Assembly (NCBI GenBank): GCA_945906975.1
Contig: CAMDRY010000062.1
Location: forward strand, 1 to 11,561
Origin: Bordetella parapertussis
GTDB lineage: Bacteria; Pseudomonadota; Gammaproteobacteria; Burkholderiales; SG8-39
Length of the DNA: 11,561 nucleotides
Direction of reading: 5' to 3'
This document shows, one piece after another, positions 7,005 to 11,561 of the stretch; positions within the stretch are counted from its first letter, which is position 1; each line of letters opens with the position of its first letter. Position numbers and translations under genes: made by a program. Under the pieces are notes generated by a model. It was not told where the DNA came from. It did no database searches and was given only the letters and a program-made list of their open reading frames with translations.

Positions 7005-8819
7005 ATGCCTTCTTTTGCCGCAGTCCCCCGCCCTTCACCTGCCGCCCCGACTTCGTCGGCCTGGCGCCGGCTGGCGCTGGTGCTCGCTTGTACGCTGCTC
7101 GCCGCTTGCGCGCAAAAGCCGCTCGCGCAGGCGCAAGCCGGCGACCAGGAGGACGATGACGAGGATGAGCAAAATGTAAGCGCCCAGGCGCAGGCCCCGG
7201 CGGCAAAACTGCCGCTCTCGGCTTTGCCCAACATGGAACTCAACGGCGGCATGTTGTACGAATTCTTGCTTGCCGAGGTCGCGCTGCAGCGCGGGAATGT
7301 CGGACTTGCTGCGCAGGCTTATGTCGATCTGGCGAAAAAAACCCGCGATCCGCGCGTGGCCAAACGCGCCACGGAGATCGCGCTCTACGCGCGCATGTCG
7401 GGCATCGCCACCGAATCCGCGCGCATCTGGCTCGAAACCGAGCCGCAGTCGGCGCAGGCCTTGCAGACGCTCACCGGTTTGCTCGTCAGCACCAATCGCC
7501 TGAACGAGGCGCAGCCCTATCTGAAATCCTTGCTGGTCTCCGGGGGGCGCAGTCCGGCCGACGGTTTTTTGCAGCTCAATCGCCTGCTTGGCAGCAACCC
7601 TGACAAGGCCGCGACCCTGCGCACGATTCAAGACCTGGCGACGGCGTTCCCGGACCTGCCCGAGGCGAAGTTTGCCATCGCGCAGGCGGCGCTTGCCGCC
7701 GGTCAGGACCCGCTCGCGTTGGTGCAGGTCCGCGAAGCGGCCTCGATGCGGCCCGACTGGGAGCTTGCGGCGCTGTTCGAGGCGCGGCTGTTGCAAAAAA
7801 CTTCGGTGAGTGCCGCGCGCGAACGCCTTGCAGCGTACCTGAAGCGCAACCCCAAGGCGCGCGAAGCGCGCATGAGCTATGCGCGCGCACTTGTCGCCGA
7901 GCAAAAGCTGCCGGAGGCGCACGCCGAGTTCCAGCGCCTGCTGACCGAATTTCCGGACAATCCGGATGTGGTCTACGCGGTCGGCCTGCTGGCTTTCCAG
8001 TTGAACGACTACCCGGCGGCGCGCCAGAGCCTCGAGCGCCTGCTGACGATGAATTTCCGCGATCGCAACACGCTGCGCTTGTATCTGGGGCAGATTGCCG
8101 AGGAAGAGAAAAAGCTTCCCGATGCGCTGCGCTGGTACGGCGAGGTGACGCGTGGCGAGCAGTATCTCAACGCGCAGTTGCGCTATGCCCAGGTGCTGGC
8201 CAAGCAGGGTAACCTGGAGGGCGCACGCTCCCACCTGCGCCAGATCGGTGCGGCCAATGCGCAACAAAAAGGCCAACTGGTGCTGGCCGAGGCGGCGCTG
8301 CTGCGCGATGCCAAACGCGAGCGCGAGGCGTTTGACCTGGTTGCCGGCGCACTCGGCGAGCAGCCGGACAACCCTGATCTGCTGTACGACTACGCCATGC
8401 TGGCGGAAAAAATAGATCGCATCGATGCGATGGAAACGTCGCTACGAAAACTGATTGTCCTGCGTCCTGATCATGCCCATGCCTACAATGCGCTGGGCTA
8501 TTCCTTGGCCGATCGCAATCAGCGCCTGCCCGAAGCCAAGCAGTTGATTGAAAAAGGCCTGTCTCTGGCGCCCAATGATGCGTTCATTCTCGACAGCATG
8601 GGCTGGGTGTTCTACCGCATGGGCGACAACAAGACGGCGATAGAGTATCTGCGGCGCGCTTTTGCCATGCGGCCGGACGCTGAGATTGCAGCGCACCTGG
8701 GTGAAGTGCTGTGGGCTAATGGCGAGCGGGTCGAGGCGGAAAAAATCTGGAGCGACGCGATGCGGCAGTATCCGGGCAATGAAGTCATAGCCAGCACCAT
8801 CAAACGCCTCAAACTCTGA
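7005..8819 (+). CDS. TPR-repeat lipoprotein
   Basis: A 604-residue lipoprotein precursor; function unknown, probably a protein-interaction scaffold at the cell envelope. Residues 21-35 form a lipoprotein signal (RRLALVLACTLLAAC) with lipobox LAAC and Cys35 as the lipidated residue. A mature acidic patch (DQEDDDEDE, about 47-55) and an Ala/Gln-rich linker follow. The rest is helical TPR-like repeats, best seen near the C-terminus: HAYNALGYSLADRN, the ILDSMGWVFYRMGD repeat at about 528-541, then AIEYLRRAFAMRPD. The frame is open back to 6663, but that part overlaps mutM, so I chose ATG 7005, which sets a normal signal peptide. lolB follows after 10 bases, and betaproteobacteria commonly pair such a gene with lolB and ispE, so an outer-membrane role is likely but inferred. 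Confidence 0.9.
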   Translation: MPSFAAVPRPSPAAPTSSAWRRLALVLACTLLAACAQKPLAQAQAGDQEDDDEDEQNVSAQAQAPAAKLPLSALPNMELNGGMLYEFLLAEVALQRGNVGLAAQAYVDLAKKTRDPRVAKRATEIALYARMSGIATESARIWLETEPQSAQALQTLTGLLVSTNRLNEAQPYLKSLLVSGGRSPADGFLQLNRLLGSNPDKAATLRTIQDLATAFPDLPEAKFAIAQAALAAGQDPLALVQVREAASMRPDWELAALFEARLLQKTSVSAARERLAAYLKRNPKAREARMSYARALVAEQKLPEAHAEFQRLLTEFPDNPDVVYAVGLLAFQLNDYPAARQSLERLLTMNFRDRNTLRLYLGQIAEEEKKLPDALRWYGEVTRGEQYLNAQLRYAQVLAKQGNLEGARSHLRQIGAANAQQKGQLVLAEAALLRDAKREREAFDLVAGALGEQPDNPDLLYDYAMLAEKIDRIDAMETSLRKLIVLRPDHAHAYNALGYSLADRNQRLPEAKQLIEKGLSLAPNDAFILDSMGWVFYRMGDNKTAIEYLRRAFAMRPDAEIAAHLGEVLWANGERVEAEKIWSDAMRQYPGNEVIASTIKRLKL

Positions 8820-8829
8820 GCGCCCTGCC

Positions 8830-9372
8830 ATGCGCGTTGCGTTGTTGTTGTTTGCCACGCTGCTCGGCGCGTGCGCGCAGATGCCCGGCCAACCGGTAGC
8901 CATCGAGGCCAAAGGCGATTTTGAGCTCACCGGCCGCGTGGCTATCAAGAACGCCGGTGAGGGTGCCAGCGGCGCAATCACCTGGCGGCATGCCGTCGGG
9001 GCCGATGACGTGTTCATCACTTCCCCCATCGGTCAGGGTATCGCACGCATCACCCGCGTCGGAGAGCAGGTAAAACTGGTTACGGCCGATGGCCAATCGT
9101 TTGAGGCGGCTGATGCCGAGATACTTACGGAGCGGGCGCTAGGCTGGCGTTTGCCGCTGAAGGGGCTTCCCGACTGGGTGCAGGCGCGTCCTGTTGCGGG
9201 TGAGGAGGCTGAAACCATCCGTGACGCCGCCGGCCAGCCGAGCGAAATCCGCCAGTCGGGTTGGCGCATCGAGTACCTTGCCTGGCGCGATGCACTGCCC
9301 TCGCGCCTGACGTTTTTTCGCGACAAGCTGGAAATACGATTGATCGTGGACCGCTGGGTTTTGCCGCCATGA
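8830..9372 (+). CDS. lolB: Outer-membrane lipoprotein insertion protein LolB
   Basis: Accepts lipoproteins from the periplasmic carrier LolA and inserts them in the outer membrane; LolB is itself an outer-membrane lipoprotein. The 180-residue precursor begins with a short signal peptide and lipobox LGAC, lipidated Cys15. The mature part has the LolB pattern: FELTGRVAIKN, then GAITWRH, VFITSPIGQGIARI, ALGWRLPLKGLPDWV and the final WRDALPSRLTF with LEIRLIVDRW. It is slightly short for the family but complete. It starts 10 bases after the TPR gene, and its TGA overlaps the ispE ATG by 4 bases. The ribosome site is weak, which suggests coupling to upstream translation. Confidence 0.93.
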   Translation: MRVALLLFATLLGACAQMPGQPVAIEAKGDFELTGRVAIKNAGEGASGAITWRHAVGADDVFITSPIGQGIARITRVGEQVKLVTADGQSFEAADAEILTERALGWRLPLKGLPDWVQARPVAGEEAETIRDAAGQPSEIRQSGWRIEYLAWRDALPSRLTFFRDKLEIRLIVDRWVLPP

Positions 9373-10280
9373 GCGAAGATCTGGACGCGCTATGGGCGCG
9401 GGTGTGGCCGGCGCCGGCGAAATTGAACCTTTTTTTACATGTGGTCGGGCGCCGCGATGACGGCTATCACCTGCTGCAGTCCGCCTTTCGTCTTGTCGAT
9501 CTCGTGGATAGTTTGCGCTTCGCCCGGCGGCACGATGACAGGATTGCGATGGCGGTCGCGCTCGAGGGCGTGCCTGAGGCGAGCGACCTGTGCGTGCGCG
9601 CCGCCCGTTTGTTGCAGACTGCGGCTGCTGCGCGTGGCAGCGACGTATGCGGCGTTACCATTCATCTGGACAAGCGCATTCCCATGGGGGGTGGGCTTGG
9701 CGGCGGCAGTTCGGACGCCGCGACCGTGCTGATGGCCCTGAACCGGCTGTGGCGTCTGGGTATGAGCGCCGCGCAATTGCAGGCGCTCGGGCTCGGGCTT
9801 GGCGCGGATGTGCCGTTCTTTTTGTCAGGCGGCAACGCCTTTGCCGAGGGGGTTGGGGAAGTACTTACTCCGCTTACCTTGCCGCCGGCGTGGTACCTCA
9901 TCCTGGTGCCGCCAGTGCAGGTGCCGACGGCCACGGTTTTTACCGCGTCAGAATTGACACGAAATACAAAAAGCGTCAAAATATCAAGCTTTTCCGGCGT
10001 ATCGTCAGGCGTTTCTTCCCGCGCGGCTGGAGGCAGATTGGGTGTCGATTTCGGCCACAATGACTTGCAGTCCGTGGTGTATGCGAAATATGCCGAGGTG
10101 GCCCGCTGCCTGGATTGGCTGGCGCGGCATGGTTCGGCGCGTATGAGTGGTTCAGGTGCCTGTGTGTTCGCGCAGTTCGACACGCGCGGTGAGGCCGACG
10201 CGGTGAGCGCGAAGCTCCCGGCAGATATGCGCGGCATGGTGGTAGAAGGATTGCAGCGGCATCCTGTGGATGCCGGCTAG
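9369..10280 (+). CDS. ispE: 4-diphosphocytidyl-2-C-methyl-D-erythritol kinase IspE
   Basis: GHMP-family kinase that phosphorylates the 2-hydroxyl of CDP-methylerythritol in the MEP isoprenoid pathway. ATG 9369 overlaps the lolB stop (ATGA), giving 303 residues. PAPAKLNLFLHV holds catalytic Lys18, the ATP loop is PMGGGLGGGSSDAA (105-118), Asp147 is in GADVPFF, and motif 3 MSGSGACVF is at 259-267. Residues about 200-227 form an extra Ser/Gly-rich stretch with SGVSSGVSS between FTASELTRN and GHNDLQ, where I recall relatives having a shorter link. The DNA there (9966-10049) is more AT-rich than its surroundings and contains a near-tandem 12-base duplication. All catalytic motifs are intact, so the enzyme should be active. 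Confidence 0.96.
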   Translation: MSEDLDALWARVWPAPAKLNLFLHVVGRRDDGYHLLQSAFRLVDLVDSLRFARRHDDRIAMAVALEGVPEASDLCVRAARLLQTAAAARGSDVCGVTIHLDKRIPMGGGLGGGSSDAATVLMALNRLWRLGMSAAQLQALGLGLGADVPFFLSGGNAFAEGVGEVLTPLTLPPAWYLILVPPVQVPTATVFTASELTRNTKSVKISSFSGVSSGVSSRAAGGRLGVDFGHNDLQSVVYAKYAEVARCLDWLARHGSARMSGSGACVFAQFDTRGEADAVSAKLPADMRGMVVEGLQRHPVDAG

Positions 10281-10315
10281 TTTCAGTTTCATGCGGTTGC
10301 GGCACAGGTTACGGA

Positions 10316-10389
10316 TGGGGAGTCGCCAAGCTGGTTAAGGCACCGGATTTTGATTCCGGCATGCGAAGGTTCGAATCCTTCCTCCCCAG
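10316..10389 (+). tRNA. tRNA-Gln (anticodon UUG)
   Basis: A complete 74-base cloverleaf. The acceptor stem is TGGGGAG with CTCCCCA, closed by the U1-A72 pair common in tRNA-Gln. The D stem is GCC/GGC, the anticodon stem CCGGA/TCCGG with loop TTTTGAT (anticodon TTG at the centre), the variable loop CATGC, and the T arm GAAGG-TTCGAAT-CCTTC. Discriminator G at 10389 is followed by CCCA, so the CCA end is not encoded in register. It lies 35 bases after ispE, a place where betaproteobacteria often carry this tRNA. Confidence 0.97.
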
Positions 10390-10462
10390 CCCATTGGTTT
10401 TGTGTTGTTCGTGACCAGGCTGGCCAGTGACGGGCGGCACGATGCCCAGTACAGAGGTCAAG

Positions 10463-10516
10463 ATGAAAAAGCGTAGCTGCCACGGTTGTTGCAAACGCGG
10501 CGGCTGGTTTTTGTGA
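10463..10516 (+). CDS. Possible 17-residue leader peptide or microprotein upstream of prs
   Basis: A short ORF ([17 protein letters not shown]) in the gap between tRNA-Gln and prs. AGAGG at 10453-10457 lies five bases before the ATG, a better ribosome site than that of prs itself. The product is small, basic and Cys-rich (C6, C9, C10). It ends 62 bases before prs. It could be a chance ORF, a leader peptide affecting prs expression, or a translated microprotein. I do not recognise it. Confidence 0.25.
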   Translation: MKKRSCHGCCKRGGWFL

Positions 10517-10517
10517 T
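10489..10517 (+). promoter_or_regulatory. Possible prs promoter
   Basis: TTGCAA (10489-10494) and TGTGAT (10512-10517) each match sigma-70 hexamers at 4 of 6 bases with a 17-base spacer. They lie about 60 bases before the prs ATG. This overlaps the 17-codon ORF, so both cannot easily act on one transcript starting here. Confidence 0.3.
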
Positions 10518-10578
10518 TATCAAACGACAGGGAGCGGCCAACCGTCATGCGCATAACGCGTGGCGGAATGGCGAGGCA

Positions 10579-11529
10579 ATGGCCTACGACAGCCTGATGG
10601 TATTCACGGGGAACGCCAACCCCAAGCTGGCTCAGGAGGTGGTTAAACGCCTCAATATTCCGCTTGGGCAGGCGACGGTCGGCAAATTCTCCGATGGCGA
10701 AGTGATGGTCGAGTTGCGCGAGAACGTGCGCGGACACGACTGCTTCGTGCTGCAACCCACTTGTGCCCCGACCAACGACAACCTGATGGAGGTGTTGGTC
10801 ATGGTGGACGCGTTGCGTCGCGCATCGGCCGGCCGCATTACTGCGGCGATTCCCTATTTTGGTTATGCGCGACAGGACCGGCGCCCGCGTTCGGCGCGCG
10901 TTGCAATCAGCGCCAAGGTTGTCGCCAATATGATTCAGGCGGTCGGTGTCGACCGCGTGCTGACCATGGATTTGCATGCCGACCAGATACAGGGATTTTT
11001 TGATGTCCCGGTAGACAATATTTACGCCACGCCCATCCTGCTTGGTGACGTGTGGAAGCATAATTACGAGAACCTGATCGTGGTGTCGCCTGATGTGGGC
11101 GGTGTTGTGCGCGCGCGGGCCCTGGCCAAGCGCCTCGAATCGGATCTGGCGATCATCGACAAGCGGCGCCCCAAGGCCAATGTGTCCGAAGTGATGAATA
11201 TTATCGGTGACGTCGACGGCCGCACCTGCGTCATCATGGACGACATGGTGGACACGGCCGGCACGCTGACCAAGGCGGCCGAGGCGCTCAAGGCGCGGGG
11301 CGCGATTCGCGTGCTCGCCTATTGCACGCACCCCGTGCTGTCGGGCGGGGCGGTGGCGCGCATCGAGGATTCGGCGCTCGATGAGTTGGTTGTGACCAAC
11401 AGCATTCCGCTGAGCCCCGAGGCGGCGGCGAGCAAGAAGATACGCGTGCTGTCGGTGGCCGGCCTGCTGGCTGAAACAATTTTGCGTATCAGCAACGAAG
11501 ATTCGGTGTCGTCGTTGTTCATGGAATAA
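10579..11529 (+). CDS. prs: Ribose-phosphate pyrophosphokinase (PRPP synthase)
   Basis: Makes 5-phosphoribosyl 1-pyrophosphate from ribose 5-phosphate and ATP, feeding purine, pyrimidine, histidine, tryptophan and NAD synthesis. The frame is open from 10486, but ATG 10579 gives 316 residues and the family opening ([18 protein letters not shown]). Seen motifs: FSDGE (37-41), ARQDRR (97-102), the catalytic-site [11 protein letters not shown] (131-141), flexible-loop DKRRP (194-198) and the PRPP-binding [13 protein letters not shown] (218-230). GAGG lies only three bases before the ATG, a close ribosome site. It follows tRNA-Gln and may be read from the ispE transcript, its own promoter, or both. 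It is complete in the window. Confidence 0.97.
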   Translation: MAYDSLMVFTGNANPKLAQEVVKRLNIPLGQATVGKFSDGEVMVELRENVRGHDCFVLQPTCAPTNDNLMEVLVMVDALRRASAGRITAAIPYFGYARQDRRPRSARVAISAKVVANMIQAVGVDRVLTMDLHADQIQGFFDVPVDNIYATPILLGDVWKHNYENLIVVSPDVGGVVRARALAKRLESDLAIIDKRRPKANVSEVMNIIGDVDGRTCVIMDDMVDTAGTLTKAAEALKARGAIRVLAYCTHPVLSGGAVARIEDSALDELVVTNSIPLSPEAAASKKIRVLSVAGLLAETILRISNEDSVSSLFME

Positions 11530-11541
11530 GAAATTCTTTCC

Positions 11542-11561
11542 GGCTGCGTTACGACGCGGCC
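11542..11561 (+). terminator. Hairpin after prs, at the window edge
   Basis: GGCTGCGT (11542-11549), loop TACG, ACGCGGCC (11554-11561): an 8-pair stem with one G-T pair, 12 bases after the prs stop. The window ends on its last base, so I cannot see whether a T run follows. It could be a terminator or an attenuator before the next gene. Confidence 0.4.

Noticed and set aside
7035..8276. 413-codon open frame on the minus strand antisense to the TPR gene
   Set aside because: It lies wholly within a confident TPR lipoprotein gene, has low-complexity Arg/Gln/Leu composition and matches no family I know; typical antisense opening in GC-rich DNA.

Overview
This GC-rich window looks like a core-chromosome segment of a betaproteobacterium. 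The basis is gene order (rpoH-ftsX-ftsE-ftsY divergent from rsmD-coaD-ferredoxin, then mutM, a TPR lipoprotein, lolB, ispE, tRNA-Gln and prs) plus the look of the proteins. A Nitrosomonadales-like lineage (Gallionella, Thiobacillus, Sulfuricella relatives) is my inference from synteny and was not tested. I see no phage, integrase, insertion sequence or CRISPR array, and no new multi-gene system. The interesting signals are regulatory or mutational details inside conserved housekeeping loci.

Positions 1-660: a type IV pilin-like gene on the plus strand with an uncertain start. A long imperfect palindrome (39-104) lies in what would be its leader. A shared terminator separates it from rpoH. Positions 661-4405 (minus strand): ftsY, ftsE and ftsX form a tight run, followed by rpoH with its own promoter. 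That promoter lies inside a perfect CIRCE operator (1666-1692), which suggests HrcA represses the heat-shock sigma factor gene. ftsX carries an in-frame ochre codon at codon 224 of an otherwise intact 302-codon frame.

Positions 4406-5880 (plus strand): rsmD (16S rRNA m2G966 methyltransferase), coaD (coenzyme A synthesis, overlapping rsmD by 4 bases) and a small two-cluster ferredoxin. Positions 5881-6004 are a convergent intergenic stretch with two hairpins. mutM (8-oxoguanine glycosylase) follows on the minus strand.

Positions 7005-10280 (plus strand): a TPR lipoprotein, lolB (lipoprotein insertion into the outer membrane) and ispE (isoprenoid synthesis), closely packed and probably an operon. 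Then come tRNA-Gln(UUG), a short leader with a possible 17-codon ORF, and prs (PRPP synthase). The window ends in a hairpin just after prs. Several gene starts were moved inward from the longest open frame (ftsY, rsmD, coaD, mutM, TPR gene, ispE, prs), using family N-termini and overlaps with neighbours.
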